Source of the DNA: Rubellimicrobium sp.
GTDB lineage: Bacteria > Pseudomonadota > Alphaproteobacteria > Rhodobacterales > Rhodobacteraceae
Direction of reading: 5' to 3'
Length of the DNA: 48,954 nucleotides
Assembly (NCBI GenBank): GCA_020852925.1
Contig: JADYZU010000090.1
Coordinates: 1-48,954, forward strand
Within the stretch, counting starts at the first letter, position 1. The number at the start of each line of letters is the position of its first letter. The notes beneath the pieces are model-generated. The model saw only the letters and a program-made list of their open reading frames with translations, was not told where the DNA came from and made no database searches. Below, in pieces: positions 1 to 10,175 of the stretch. A program made the translations under genes and the position numbers.

Positions 1-1571
<1,571 letters not shown>

Positions 1572-1689
1572 GGGCTCTCCTCGTTGGATCGTCGGGCGGC
1601 TGGCGCCGGACGGCAAGGGCGGGGATCCGCGGGGATCCGGTTCCTTGATCCGTCCGGGCCGGTCCCGAACCGGGCGGGTCGTGTGTCCC

Positions 1690-1774
1690 GGGGCGAATCG
1701 GTGATTCGCCTGCGGGAGATCGGGGCGAATCAACCTGCAACCGGGGCGATTCGCAATCCTCGGGCGGGTGATTC
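1690..1774. promoter_or_regulatory. Cluster of five GANTC sites with repeated GGGGCGAWTC between dnaG and rpoD
   Basis: GANTC occurs at 1695-1699, 1703-1707, 1727-1731, 1748-1752 and 1770-1774. Three sites sit in the direct repeat GGGGCGAWTC (1690-1699, 1722-1731, 1743-1752). The first two form a perfect dyad, CGAATC-GGT-GATTCG (1694-1708). GANTC is the target of the cell-cycle methyltransferase CcrM in alphaproteobacteria. The density is far above chance for DNA this rich in GC, and the block lies about 120-200 bp upstream of the rpoD start. That it regulates rpoD is inference. Confidence 0.55.
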
Positions 1775-1791
1775 TTTGGCGTCGTGGCCGC

Positions 1792-3762
1792 TCAGCCCCC
1801 GCCCTTGCGGCCAAAGTCGATCTGGCCCAGCAACCGGTCGAGGGCGTGGCGCTCCTCGCGGTCGATGGCAAGGCCGTTCGGCGCGACATGGACCTCGCGC
1901 GCATCCTCGCTCTCGCGCGGGCGGGTCACGTCGATCCCGGCGGCGGCCTCGGACAGGCGGCGGGTCAGCCATTCGTCGGCCAGCCCGTCGATATCCGCCA
2001 TCGCCTCCTCGATCGCGCTGGCATGGCTGCGCCGCGCGCGCAGCTTGGCGAATTCCTCGGCCAGAGTCTGCCGGGCAAGCCCGTCGTCGCCCGGCCGGGC
2101 CACGGCCGGACACAGGATCACATGGCGTTCGGCAAGGAGCCGGTCAAGGGCCGCCCCCCCGATCCGTGCGGCGATCGCGGCGCGCAGGTCGCCCCCCGCC
2201 AAGGCCCCTTGCGGCCCGGCCCCCGCATCCGGCAGCGATTCCAGCGCGGGGATCAGCGCATCGCGGATCGCGCCATGGCCCTCCCCGTGGCACTCCATCG
2301 CCTCGATCTCGTGCGCGAAGTCGGCAATGACCCGCGGGTTCGCGATCAGCGTGGCCAGGATCGCGGCCTCGCGCAATTCGTCCTCGATCCCCGCGGCGCC
2401 CGCCAGCCGCGACCCCCGCGCCGCGGCTGGCGGGGCAGCCAGCGGCGGCGCCCCGCGTGCGCCCCGGCGCGGCCTGCGCCCGCTGCGGAACAGTTCCCAG
2501 CGCAGCGCGCGGATTTCCTCGCCGTAATGGGCGCGGATCGAGGCATCGCCGATGCGCGCCAGCGTGGCACGCAGGCTCTTGTCGAGCGCGGCCTTGCGTT
2601 CGGGGCTGTCGAGGACGCGGCCCTCGGTCTCGCGCCGCCACAGGAGGCGCACCATCGGCTCGGCCGCGTCGATCACCGCGCGCATCGCGCCCGGGCCCTG
2701 CGCACGGATCAGGTCGTCCGGGTCCATCCCCCCCGGCAGCAGGGCAAAGCGCAGCCCCTTGCCCGCCTCGAGCAACGGCAGCGCAAGGTCGATCACCCGA
2801 TGCGCCGCGCGCAACCCGGCCGTGTCGCCGTCGAGCGCGATCACCGGTTCGTCCGCGATGCGCCACATGAGCGCAAGCTGCTCGGCCGTCACCGCCGTGC
2901 CCAGCGGCGCCACCGCAGCCAGGCCCGCCCCGGCCAGCGCGATCACGTCCATGTAGCCCTCGGCCACCACCAGCGGCCCGCCGCGGCCCGCCGCCTCGCG
3001 CGCGGGGGCAAGGTTGAAGAGAGTGCGGCCCTTGTCGAAGAGGATCGTCTCGGGGCCGTTGAGGTATTTCGCCCGCGCCCCCGGATCGAGCGCGCGCCCC
3101 CCCAGCGAGATCGCCCGCCCGCGCCCGTCGCGGATGGCAAAGGTGATGCGGCCGCGAAACCGGTCATAGGGGGCGCCGCCGCCCTCGGGCTCGGCCACCA
3201 TGCCGGTGGCGACCAGATCGGCCAGGGCCACCCCGCGCGCGGTCATGTGCCGCACGAGCGCGCCCCGGTCATCGGGGGCATAGCCCAGATGCCAGCGCGC
3301 GCAGGTCTCGTCGTCAAGGCCGCGCCGCGCCAGATAGGCCCGCGCCTCGCGCGCGGCGGCGGTGCGCAACTGAAGGCGGTAGAAGGCGACCACCTCCTCC
3401 ATGATCCCCGACAGGACGGAACGCCGGTCCGCCACCGCCGCCGCGCGCGGATCGCGTTCGGGCATCGCCATCCCGGCCTCGCGGGCAAGGATCTCGACCG
3501 CCTCCATGAAGCCCACGTTCTCGGTCTCGCGCACGAAGGTCAGGGCATCGCCCTTGGCGTGGCAGCCGAAGCAATAGTAATAGCCCTTGCGGTCGTCGAC
3601 GTGGAACGAGGCGCTCTTCTCCTGATGGAACGGACAGGGTGCCCACCAGTCGCTCTTGCCCTGGTTCGACTTGCGCATGTCCCAGACGACCTTGCGCCCG
3701 ACCACCCGCGCCAGCGACAGGCGCGCGCGCAATTCGTCGAGGAAGGCGGGGGGCAGACTCAT
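1792..3762 (-). CDS. dnaG: DNA primase DnaG
   Basis: Synthesises the RNA primers for replication forks. The chosen ATG at 3762 gives 656 residues starting [12 protein letters not shown], normal for the family; the frame is open further upstream but that extension has no primase similarity. The N-terminal CHC2 zinc ribbon has C43, H46, C64 and C67. The central RNA polymerase domain includes [10 protein letters not shown] (about 201-210) and KYLNGPET. The TOPRIM part has the catalytic glutamate in AEGYMD (E268) and the metal-binding DGD at 311-313. The C-terminal helicase-interaction region is present but less conserved, with a low-complexity Arg/Ala/Pro linker near residues 430-460. It lies between tadA (upstream, separated by a structured repeat) and rpoD. 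Confidence 0.97.
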   Translation of the reverse strand: MSLPPAFLDELRARLSLARVVGRKVVWDMRKSNQGKSDWWAPCPFHQEKSASFHVDDRKGYYYCFGCHAKGDALTFVRETENVGFMEAVEILAREAGMAMPERDPRAAAVADRRSVLSGIMEEVVAFYRLQLRTAAAREARAYLARRGLDDETCARWHLGYAPDDRGALVRHMTARGVALADLVATGMVAEPEGGGAPYDRFRGRITFAIRDGRGRAISLGGRALDPGARAKYLNGPETILFDKGRTLFNLAPAREAAGRGGPLVVAEGYMDVIALAGAGLAAVAPLGTAVTAEQLALMWRIADEPVIALDGDTAGLRAAHRVIDLALPLLEAGKGLRFALLPGGMDPDDLIRAQGPGAMRAVIDAAEPMVRLLWRRETEGRVLDSPERKAALDKSLRATLARIGDASIRAHYGEEIRALRWELFRSGRRPRRGARGAPPLAAPPAAARGSRLAGAAGIEDELREAAILATLIANPRVIADFAHEIEAMECHGEGHGAIRDALIPALESLPDAGAGPQGALAGGDLRAAIAARIGGAALDRLLAERHVILCPAVARPGDDGLARQTLAEEFAKLRARRSHASAIEEAMADIDGLADEWLTRRLSEAAAGIDVTRPRESEDAREVHVAPNGLAIDREERHALDRLLGQIDFGRKGGG

Positions 3763-3835
3763 GCGCCGACTATCGCCCGCAGCGCGCCCGCCCGCAAGCA
3801 AACGGAGCGCGCTGCGCGCGCATTCCCTTTCTCTC

Positions 3836-3962
3836 GGCATTGCCTGCGCAATGCCTCGGGCGGCCTCCGGCGGGGGTATTTCAGACAAAGGTGAATGGGG
3901 CCCCCTTCATCTTTGCCTGAAATACCCCGGGGGAGTCCCGCAGGGACGGGGGCGGAGCCCCC
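3836..3962. repeat. Two head-to-head copies of a dispersed structured intergenic repeat
   Basis: A large imperfect palindrome is centred at 3900/3901: positions 3873-3900 match the reverse complement of 3901-3928 at 25 of 28 bases. Each arm is the head of the same element that occurs at 14584 and 48912. The rightward copy continues into hairpin 1 (GTCCC-GCA-GGGAC, 3935-3947) and hairpin 2 (GGGGGC-GGA-GCCCCC, 3948-3962). The leftward copy continues into a perfect 8-bp hairpin (GGCATTGC, 3836-3843, with GCAATGCC, 3848-3855). It sits between the 3' end of tadA and the 5' end of dnaG and could end transcription in either direction; that role is inferred. Confidence 0.8.
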
Positions 3963-3988
3963 TGCGACGCGGGCCGCGGACCGGCGGC

Positions 3989-4450
3989 TCAGTCCCCCGG
4001 GCCGCGGCGGGCGGCAAAGAAGCGGCGCAGCAGGTCGGACGCGGCCGGGGCCGCGATCTCGTCATAGACCTCGGGGGCATGGTGGCACTGGGGATGGGCG
4101 AAGACCCGCGCGCCATGGGCGACGCCGCCGGACTTCGGATCGGGGGCGCCGTAATAGAGCCGGGCGATGCGCGCCTGCGCGATCGCCGCGGCGCACATCG
4201 CGCAGGGCTCGAGCGTCACATGCAGGTCATGGCCCGGCAGCCGCTCGCTTCCGGCAAGGGCGCAGGCAGCCCGCAGCGCGAGGATTTCGGCATGCGCGGT
4301 CGGGTCGTGCAATTCGCGCACGCGGTTGCCGGCCCGGGCGATCACGCGCCCGTCGGGCGCCACCACCACCGCGCCCACCGGCACCTCGCCGCGCAAGGCG
4401 GAGGCGCGCGCCTCGTCGAGGGCGATGTCCATGTGTCCGCGGCTTTTCAT
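3989..4450 (-). CDS. tadA: tRNA-specific adenosine deaminase TadA
   Basis: Deaminates A34 to inosine in the anticodon of tRNA-Arg(ACG), using zinc. The 153-residue product has the cytidine-deaminase-fold signature: HAE (H53, catalytic E55) and PCAMC (C83, C86), which together bind zinc and position the proton shuttle. The length is normal. Two starts are possible, the ATG at 4450 (used here) and an ATG six codons later at 4432; MDIALDEA after the second looks like the usual N-terminus, so the gene may be slightly shorter. It is divergent from the pseudouridine synthase gene at 4515 with 64 bp between them. A palindromic repeat lies just beyond its stop. Confidence 0.95.
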   Translation of the reverse strand: MKSRGHMDIALDEARASALRGEVPVGAVVVAPDGRVIARAGNRVRELHDPTAHAEILALRAACALAGSERLPGHDLHVTLEPCAMCAAAIAQARIARLYYGAPDPKSGGVAHGARVFAHPQCHHAPEVYDEIAAPAASDLLRRFFAARRGPGD

Positions 4451-4514
4451 CGGCGCATCTCGCCTGCTTCACTTCATTCTGGCAAGAGGGGCCGGGGCAG
4501 GATATGGGGCGTCC

Positions 4515-6428
4515 ATGAGCACCGATGACACCAATGACGTCTTTCCCGGCGACCGGATCGCCAAGGTCCTGTCGCGCGCCGGGGTGGCCTCGCGCCGCGA
4601 TGCCGAGCGCATGATCGCCGAGGGGCGGGTGGGGGTGAACGGCCATCTGATCACCTCGCCCGCGCTGAATGTCGGCCCGGGGGACCGCATCTCGGTCGAC
4701 GGGACCGACATCGGCCCGCCCGAACCGGTGCGCCTGTGGCTCTATCACAAGCCCGCCGGGGTCGTGACCACGGCGAAGGACGAGGAGGGGCGGCCCACGG
4801 TCTTTGACAACCTGCCCGAGGGGATGCCCTATGTCATGCCGGTCGGGCGGCTTGACCTCACGTCCGAGGGGCTCTTGCTGCTGACCAACGACGGCGAGAT
4901 CAAGCGGCGGCTGGAACTGCCCTCGACCGGGTGGCTGCGGCGCTACCGCGTGCGCGTGAACGGCGAGGTCGAGGAAAGCCTTCTGGCCGCGCTGCGGGCC
5001 GGGGTCACGGTGGACGGGGTCGTCTATCAGCCGATGGAAGTGCAGTTCGACCGTCAGCAGGGCGCCAATGCCTGGCTGACCGTCGGCCTGCGCGAGGGGC
5101 GCAACCGCGAGATCCGCCGGGTGATGGAACATCTGGGAGTGCAGGTGAACCGCCTCCTGCGGCTGAGTTACGGGCCGTTCCAGTTGGGCGCGCTCGAACC
5201 CGGCGCGGTCGAGGAGGTGCGCCAGCGCGTGGTGCGCGACCAGTTGGGCCTGGGCGCCCCCGAAGAGGTGCCCGCGCCGCGCCGGAGCGCGCGCAAGTCC
5301 GATCGCCCGATGCTGTCCACGGGGGCGACGCCGCCTGCGCCCGCGCGGGGCAAGGCCCCGATCGTCGAGCGCCGGCCCCTGCGCCGCGAGGCCGGGGAAG
5401 AGGCCGGAAACGCGGCCGGGACAGGCGCCGCGCGGCCGGCGCGCAAGCCGCGCCCCGCTGCCGGCGACAGGACCTCTGCCCGCCCTGCGCGCCGCGTCTC
5501 CGGGCACGGCGACGCGCCCGCGCGTCCTGACCGGCGGACCGAGGGCGGCAGCCGGCCTCCGAGGCCCCCGCGCGCGCGCGCGTCCTTCGGGAGCGGGGCC
5601 CGCGACGGCACGGCCGCGCCGCGGTTGCGCCGCGACGGGGACGAGGGCACGCCTGCCCCGCGCAGCGGGGGGCGTGACGGGGGCCAGCGTGACGGGGGCC
5701 AGCGAGACGGGATGCGGGCCGGTGGCCCGGCGCCCTATCGCGGCCGTTCGGGCGAAGCGGCTGCGGACGGACGGGCGCCGGCGCGCCGGGGTCCGCCCAC
5801 CGGCCGGACCGCAGAGCGAACCGGAGAGCGGGCCCGCACCGGCGATGGCGACCATGCCCGCAAGCGGCCGCCGCGCCGTGACCGCGGCGCGACCGGGGAT
5901 TTCGCCCCGAGGCACAGCGGCCCTGCGCCCCGCAGCGACAGGCCGCAGGGTGACAGGCCGCAGGGTGATCGCCCGAGGGGCGAGCGGCCCTGGGCAGACC
6001 GTTCCCAAGGGGATCGTCCCCGGAGTGATCGTCCCCGGAGCGAGCGGCCTCAGGGAGAGCGGCCTCAGGGCGAGCGGCCCCGGACTGACAGGCCCTGGGG
6101 CGAAAGATCCCCGGGTGACAAGGCCCGCAGCGACCGGCCCAGAAGCGACCGGCCTGAAGGCGACCGGCCCCGCAGCGACCGGGCGCAGGGGGACAGGCCC
6201 TTTGGCGACAGGCCCTTTGGCGACAGGCCCTGGGGAGACCGGCCGCGAGGGGATCGCCCGCCTTCGGGTGGGGCCCGCAGCGGGCCGCCGCGGGGGGATC
6301 ATCCGCGCAGCGGCGGGCCGCGTGCCGATCACCGTTCCGACCGTCCGGGCGACCGTTCCGGCGGGGGCAAGCCCCGGGGCGGCCCGCCGCGCAAGGGGCC
6401 GCCGCGCAAGGGCCCTCCCCGCGGCTAG
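4515..6428 (+). CDS. rluB: RluB/RsuA-family 23S rRNA pseudouridine synthase with long disordered C-terminal tail
   Basis: Converts uridine to pseudouridine in ribosomal RNA; RluB modifies U2605 of 23S rRNA, and this is the likeliest family member. The ATG at 4515 gives 637 residues. Residues about 12-65 are an S4 RNA-binding domain ([21 protein letters not shown]). Residues about 70-245 are the catalytic domain with the GRLD motif (D114) followed by [13 protein letters not shown], and [14 protein letters not shown]. From about residue 255 to the end, some 380 residues are low complexity: Pro/Arg/Ala-rich at first, then 21 consecutive pentapeptides of the type RPxGD (residues 476-580), then a Gly/Pro/Arg tail ending in [14 protein letters not shown]. 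RluB in enteric bacteria is about 290 residues, so the tail is the oddity. rsmD, often beside this gene in related genomes, is not here. The symbol is by family resemblance. Confidence 0.88.
   Translation: MSTDDTNDVFPGDRIAKVLSRAGVASRRDAERMIAEGRVGVNGHLITSPALNVGPGDRISVDGTDIGPPEPVRLWLYHKPAGVVTTAKDEEGRPTVFDNLPEGMPYVMPVGRLDLTSEGLLLLTNDGEIKRRLELPSTGWLRRYRVRVNGEVEESLLAALRAGVTVDGVVYQPMEVQFDRQQGANAWLTVGLREGRNREIRRVMEHLGVQVNRLLRLSYGPFQLGALEPGAVEEVRQRVVRDQLGLGAPEEVPAPRRSARKSDRPMLSTGATPPAPARGKAPIVERRPLRREAGEEAGNAAGTGAARPARKPRPAAGDRTSARPARRVSGHGDAPARPDRRTEGGSRPPRPPRARASFGSGARDGTAAPRLRRDGDEGTPAPRSGGRDGGQRDGGQRDGMRAGGPAPYRGRSGEAAADGRAPARRGPPTGRTAERTGERARTGDGDHARKRPPRRDRGATGDFAPRHSGPAPRSDRPQGDRPQGDRPRGERPWADRSQGDRPRSDRPRSERPQGERPQGERPRTDRPWGERSPGDKARSDRPRSDRPEGDRPRSDRAQGDRPFGDRPFGDRPWGDRPRGDRPPSGGARSGPPRGDHPRSGGPRADHRSDRPGDRSGGGKPRGGPPRKGPPRKGPPRG
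5940..6254 (+). repeat. In-frame 15-bp repeat coding 21 RPxGD pentapeptides
   Basis: Twenty-one consecutive degenerate 15-bp units encode pentapeptides such as [15 protein letters not shown] and RPFGD at residues 476-580 of the pseudouridine synthase. All length changes are multiples of 15, so the reading frame is kept. Alternating Arg and Asp/Glu gives a mixed-charge disordered chain. A smaller repeat of the same style (RDGGQ twice, near 5672-5705) lies upstream. Confidence 0.9.
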
Positions 6429-6460
6429 AGCGCATCGCGGGCCGCCGGCAAGGCGCCCCG

Positions 6461-6540
6461 CCCTGCCCCTCATCCGCCCCGTCCCACATCCGCCCCGCGC
6501 CCCGTCCGCCCCCGTCCCGTCCGTCCCCCGTCCCGTCCCC
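6461..6540. repeat. Polypyrimidine CCGTCC-rich tract
   Basis: About 80 bp of the plus strand are almost only C and T, interrupted by single G or A bases, built from degenerate CCGTCC/CCCGTCCC units. It lies in the 208-bp gap between the pseudouridine synthase stop (6428) and the small membrane protein. No hairpin followed by T was found there. Such strand-asymmetric tracts can adopt non-B structures, but no function is shown. Confidence 0.6.
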
Positions 6541-6636
6541 GGGATGCGGCGGGTGGAAAACTCCCCCTTGTCAGCCCCTCGCAACCGGCGGGGCGAATGC
6601 CTATTGTCGTGCTGATGCGGTTTGCGGGATGATGGC

Positions 6637-6867
6637 ATGGCGCGGCTGATTGTCGGACTGGTTCTGTTCGCGGCGGTGGTCATGGCCGTCTCGGCGATCC
6701 TGCGCCTTGTCTCGTCGGTGGCGGCCCTGCCCGGACGCTGCCGTGACACGACGGGGACCGGAACCGCGAAGGAGGATGTGATGCCGGCGATATTGCGCAA
6801 TCTGTCCTACGGGCTGCTTCTGGCCCTCATGGTCGGCATTTCCACCGGCTGGCTGGGTGGGCTCTGA
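6637..6867 (+). CDS. Small two-helix membrane protein, unknown function
   Basis: A 76-residue product beginning MARLIVGLVLFAAVV from the ATG at 6637; a TTG at 6622 would add five residues. Two hydrophobic stretches are visible, about residues 4-25 and about 56-75, joined by a hydrophilic loop rich in Thr/Gly/Arg. The stop codon ends at 6867 and the XpaC-family gene begins at 6868 with no gap, which suggests a single transcript and coupled translation. I do not recognise a named family. It is the first gene of the envelope cassette at 6637-13172, and its immediate junction with the next gene is the main argument that it is real. There is no downstream homology evidence that I can check here. 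Confidence 0.6.
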   Translation: MARLIVGLVLFAAVVMAVSAILRLVSSVAALPGRCRDTTGTGTAKEDVMPAILRNLSYGLLLALMVGISTGWLGGL

Positions 6868-7752
6868 ATGGCCGAGCGGTTCGGAGGGGCGCATTCGCCC
6901 GACAATTCCCGCCCCGGCGCCGATCCGGTCCGGCAGGCCGTGGCCGAGGACCGGCGCGTCGATGCCGCGGGGGCGCGGTCGAACCTGCTGTTCGTGCCGG
7001 CGGCGCTGGTGGCGATCCTGTCGCTGAACGACGGGGCCGCGGGCCTGGTGCGCGGGCTGGTGGCCGGGGCGGCGATGGCGCTGGGCGCCTGGCTCACGCG
7101 GGAGGGGCTGCGCGCGCATGCCGCCTGGGATGCGCGCCCGATCGCGCGGCGCCCGGCCTTTCCGCGCAAGATCGCGGGCGGGGTGATGATCGGCCTCGGG
7201 GTCGGGATCGCCGCGCTGGCGAACACGCCGCCGTGGGGGGCGGTCCTTTACGGCGCGGTGGCCCTGGCGCTGCATCTGGCGGCCTTCGGCCCCGATCCCC
7301 TGCGCGACAAGCGCGTCGGCGGGGTTGACGAATTCCAGGCCGACCGGGTGGCGCGCGTGGTCGATGAGGCCGAGGAATACCTGGCGGCGATGAAACAGGC
7401 GGTCGCGCGCCTGTCGGACCGTGCGCTCGAGGGGCGGGTCGCCACCTTCCAGGCGCTGGCGCGGCAGATGATCCGCCAGGTCGAGACCGATCCGCAGGGG
7501 CTGGCCGAGGCCAAGAAATACCTGATCGTCTATCTGATGGGCGCGCGCGACGCGACCTTGCGCTTTGCCGATGTCCATGCCCGGGGCCGCGATCCGCAGG
7601 CGCGCGCCGACTACGAGGCGCTGCTGACCGATCTGGAGACGAATTTCGCGGCCCGCACGCAGCGCCTTCTCGAAGGCGGGCGCGAGGCCATGGATATCGA
7701 GATCAAGGTGCTGCGCGACCGGCTGGCGCGCGAAGGCGTCCGTCCGCAGTGA
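6868..7752 (+). CDS. XpaC-family (5-bromo-4-chloroindolyl phosphate hydrolysis) membrane protein
   Basis: The 294-residue product matches the XpaC family by layout: a short hydrophilic N-terminus, four hydrophobic stretches (about residues 40-55, 60-75, 103-120 and 127-140), then an all-helical cytosolic part with DEFQADRVARVVDEAEEYL and a C-terminal amphipathic region ending near REAMDIEIKVLRDRL. XpaC was named from an indicator-dye phenotype in Bacillus; the true biochemical role is not established. In many bacteria XpaC is encoded directly before TelA, as here (43-bp gap). The start at 6868 abuts the previous stop. Family assignment is from recognised sequence style and the diagnostic partnership with TelA. 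Confidence 0.82.
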   Translation: MAERFGGAHSPDNSRPGADPVRQAVAEDRRVDAAGARSNLLFVPAALVAILSLNDGAAGLVRGLVAGAAMALGAWLTREGLRAHAAWDARPIARRPAFPRKIAGGVMIGLGVGIAALANTPPWGAVLYGAVALALHLAAFGPDPLRDKRVGGVDEFQADRVARVVDEAEEYLAAMKQAVARLSDRALEGRVATFQALARQMIRQVETDPQGLAEAKKYLIVYLMGARDATLRFADVHARGRDPQARADYEALLTDLETNFAARTQRLLEGGREAMDIEIKVLRDRLAREGVRPQ

Positions 7753-7795
7753 TCGGGCCGGTTGAAGAGCGTATTTTCTAGGGGAGTGATCCGAG

Positions 7796-8986
7796 ATGAC
7801 CGACATTCGCACAGAGGCCGGTGCCGCGCTGGCCGAGGCCGAAAGGGTGACGCAGGCGATCCTGCCCGAACCCGTGGCCGAGGTGGTGCCGCTCGAGGCG
7901 GCCGCCCCGGAGAAATCCGCGGAAATCCGGCGGCGCATGGACGAGATCGACCTGACGAACACCGGCTCGATCGTGGCCTTCGGCGGGCGGGCGCAGGCCG
8001 AACTCCAGTCGATCAGCCGCGCCATGCTCGAGGGGGTGCGCAACAAGGACGTGGGCCCGGCCGGCGACAGCCTGCGCCAGATGGTGACGGCGATCCGCGG
8101 CTTCTCGACCGAGGAACTCGACGTGCGGCGCGAACGGTCGTTCTTTGACCGCCTGCTGGGCCGCGCGGCGCCGGTGGCCCGCTTCGCCGCGCGCTTCGAA
8201 GAGGTGCAGACCCAGATCGACCAGATCGAGACCGACCTGCTCAAGCATGAGCAGGTGTTGCTGCGCGACATCGAATCGCTTGACCGGCTTTATGGCAAGA
8301 CCCTCGACTTCTACGACGAACTCGCGCTCTACATCGCCGCGGGCGGGGCCAGGCTGAACGAGATCGACACCGCCACCATCCCCGCCAAGGAGGCCGAGGT
8401 CGCCGCCGCGCCCGAGGAGCAGGGCGTGATGAAGGCGCAGGAATTGCGCGACCTGCGCAGCGCGCGCGACGATCTCGAGCGGCGGGTGCATGACCTGAAG
8501 CTGACCCGCCAGGTGACGATGCAGTCGCTGCCCTCGATCCGGCTGGTGCAGGAAAACGACAAGTCGCTGGTGACCAAGATCAATTCCACCCTCGTCAACA
8601 CCGTGCCCCTGTGGGAGACGCAACTGGCGCAGGCGGTGACGATCCAGCATTCGGCCGAGGCCGCCCGTTCGGTGCGCGAGGCCAACGACCTGACCAACGA
8701 ACTGCTCAAGGCCAATGCCGAGAACCTGCGCGACGCCAACCGCACCGTGCGCGAGGAGATGGAGCGGGGCGTGTTCGACATCGAGGCCGTGAAGGCCGCG
8801 AACGAGAATCTCATTGCCACGATCAACGAAAGCCTCCAGATCGCCGACGAGGGCAAGACCCGGCGCGCGCAGGCCGAGGCCGATCTGCAGAAGATGGAAC
8901 AGGATCTGAAAGAGACGCTTGCCGCCGCCAAGGCGCGGGCGACAGGATTGGGCGAAGGCGTGGGCGGCGCGACAGGCGGCAGCTGA
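7796..8986 (+). CDS. telA: TelA/KlaA-family toxic anion resistance protein
   Basis: A 396-residue, highly helical, charged protein without membrane segments. Diagnostic stretches include LRQMVTAIRGF, FFDRLLGRAAPVARF, QIDQIETDLLKHE, LYGKTLDFYDELALYI and RQVTMQSLPSIRLVQ, in the order usual for TelA. The family was first tied to tellurite resistance in plasmids, but chromosomal copies accompany XpaC and appear to serve a broader, undefined envelope-stress role; tellurite resistance should not be assumed. A good ribosome-binding site (AGGGGAGTG, about 7780-7788) precedes the ATG at 7796. The DUF2927 lipoprotein gene starts 6 bp after its stop, indicating one operon. Confidence 0.9.
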   Translation: MTDIRTEAGAALAEAERVTQAILPEPVAEVVPLEAAAPEKSAEIRRRMDEIDLTNTGSIVAFGGRAQAELQSISRAMLEGVRNKDVGPAGDSLRQMVTAIRGFSTEELDVRRERSFFDRLLGRAAPVARFAARFEEVQTQIDQIETDLLKHEQVLLRDIESLDRLYGKTLDFYDELALYIAAGGARLNEIDTATIPAKEAEVAAAPEEQGVMKAQELRDLRSARDDLERRVHDLKLTRQVTMQSLPSIRLVQENDKSLVTKINSTLVNTVPLWETQLAQAVTIQHSAEAARSVREANDLTNELLKANAENLRDANRTVREEMERGVFDIEAVKAANENLIATINESLQIADEGKTRRAQAEADLQKMEQDLKETLAAAKARATGLGEGVGGATGGS

Positions 8987-8992
8987 ACGGAA

Positions 8993-10048
8993 ATGGTCGG
9001 GCGGGCACGGACCCGCCTGCCGGAAAGGCGGGACGTGAGGGGGACGACGGGCGGAAGGGGTGCACTCGGGATCGGGGGCGGGGGCGGGCGGTTTCCCGGC
9101 GCAGCCCTCGGGCTTGTGCTGCTGGCGGGTTGCATGGCCGCGCCCCTCCCCGAAACCGCCCCCGCCCCCGCCGGGCCGCCCGACGCCGCCGCCGAGGCAG
9201 CGGCCGGCGCGGTCCCGCCCGCCACGGCGCCACGCTCGGACTACAGCCTTGCCCTGTCGCAATATTACCAGCGGCTCCAGAACGGGTTGCTGGCGCAGGG
9301 GATGCTGCGGGGGGATGGCGGATCGGCCGACACGCCCTTTACCGATGCGATGCTGGCGCGCGACTTCGTGCGCATCGCGCTGTTCGACGAATATGCGGAC
9401 AGCGGCAGCGCCCTTGTCCCGGACATGCGGCTGGCGCGGCTGCGCCGGTGGGAAGTGCCGGTGCGTATGGAGGTCCGGTTCGGCCCCTCGATCGACCCGG
9501 CCCAGGCCGAGCGCGACCGCGCCTCGGTCGCGGCCTATGCCGGGCGGCTGGCCGGGGCCACGCGCCACGACATCGCCATGGCCGGCAGCGCAGAGGCCGC
9601 GAATTTCCATGTCCTCTTCCTGAACGAGGACGAACGCCTTGCGATCGCGCCGCAGTTGCGCGAACTGGTGCCGGGGATCGCCGATCATTCGGTGCGCGCG
9701 GTGCAGAACCTGCCGCGCTCGACCCTGTGCGTGGTCGTGGCCTTTTCCGCGCCGGGCAGCGACGCCTATACCGGCGCCATCGCGGTGATCCGGGGCGAAC
9801 ACCCCGATCTCCTGCGCCTGTCGTGCATCCACGAGGAACTGGCGCAGGGGCTTGGCCTGGCCAATGACCACCCGCTGGCGCGGCCGTCGATCTTCAACGA
9901 CGATCAGGAATTCGCGCTGCTGACCGGGCATGACGAACTGCTGCTGCGCATCCTTTACGACGCGCGCCTGCACCCCGGCATGAACGCCGCCGAGGCCGCG
10001 CCCGTGGTCCGCGCCATCGCCACCGAACTGATGGCGCCCGGCGTCTAG
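8993..10048 (+). CDS. DUF2927 lipoprotein with HEELAQ motif
   Basis: Predicted secreted lipoprotein: a hydrophobic stretch ends in LLAGC with the lipid-accepting cysteine at residue 47. Counting from the ATG at 8993 the signal peptide would be long, so a GTG at 9035 (codon 15) is a reasonable alternative start. The mature protein begins with an Ala/Pro-rich linker and then the DUF2927 domain (about residues 80-345). Near the centre is CIHEELAQGLG with H280 and E281; this HExxxQ pattern resembles the zinc-binding helix of some metalloproteases, with the second ligand replaced by Gln. Whether it binds metal is unknown. The six-base gap after telA puts it in the XpaC-TelA unit. Confidence 0.82.
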   Translation: MVGRARTRLPERRDVRGTTGGRGALGIGGGGGRFPGAALGLVLLAGCMAAPLPETAPAPAGPPDAAAEAAAGAVPPATAPRSDYSLALSQYYQRLQNGLLAQGMLRGDGGSADTPFTDAMLARDFVRIALFDEYADSGSALVPDMRLARLRRWEVPVRMEVRFGPSIDPAQAERDRASVAAYAGRLAGATRHDIAMAGSAEAANFHVLFLNEDERLAIAPQLRELVPGIADHSVRAVQNLPRSTLCVVVAFSAPGSDAYTGAIAVIRGEHPDLLRLSCIHEELAQGLGLANDHPLARPSIFNDDQEFALLTGHDELLLRILYDARLHPGMNAAEAAPVVRAIATELMAPGV

Positions 10049-10122
10049 CCGCCGATCCGCACGCAGGCGCGGCAGGGCCGGCACGGCAACCTTGCGCGCG
10101 GGCGCAAGAACCGCCACTTTCA

Positions 10123-10137
10123 CGGCAAGGATTGCCG
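10123..10137. promoter_or_regulatory. Perfect dyad CGGCAA-GGA-TTGCCG upstream of the SPFH gene
   Basis: Six-base arms separated by three bases, 38 bp before the ATG of the SPFH gene, inside the only sizeable gap (127 bp) within the 6637-11291 run of genes. A partial copy of one arm (CGGCAA) also occurs at 10084-10089. It could be an operator or a small 5'-leader hairpin; no regulator is known from this window. Confidence 0.35.
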
Positions 10138-10175
10138 GTCCCTCACAGGTCCGGACAGGAACGAAGGACGAGGAT

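Noticed and set aside
7796-8986. Tellurite resistance operon
   Set aside because: TelA alone does not establish this; no terBCDE or tehAB-like gene is in the window and chromosomal TelA usually pairs with XpaC without a proven anion function.
10092-10107. TTGCG-N6-CGCAA inverted repeat upstream of the SPFH gene
   Set aside because: Short arms in GC-rich DNA are expected by chance; the nearby perfect dyad at 10123-10137 is the better candidate.
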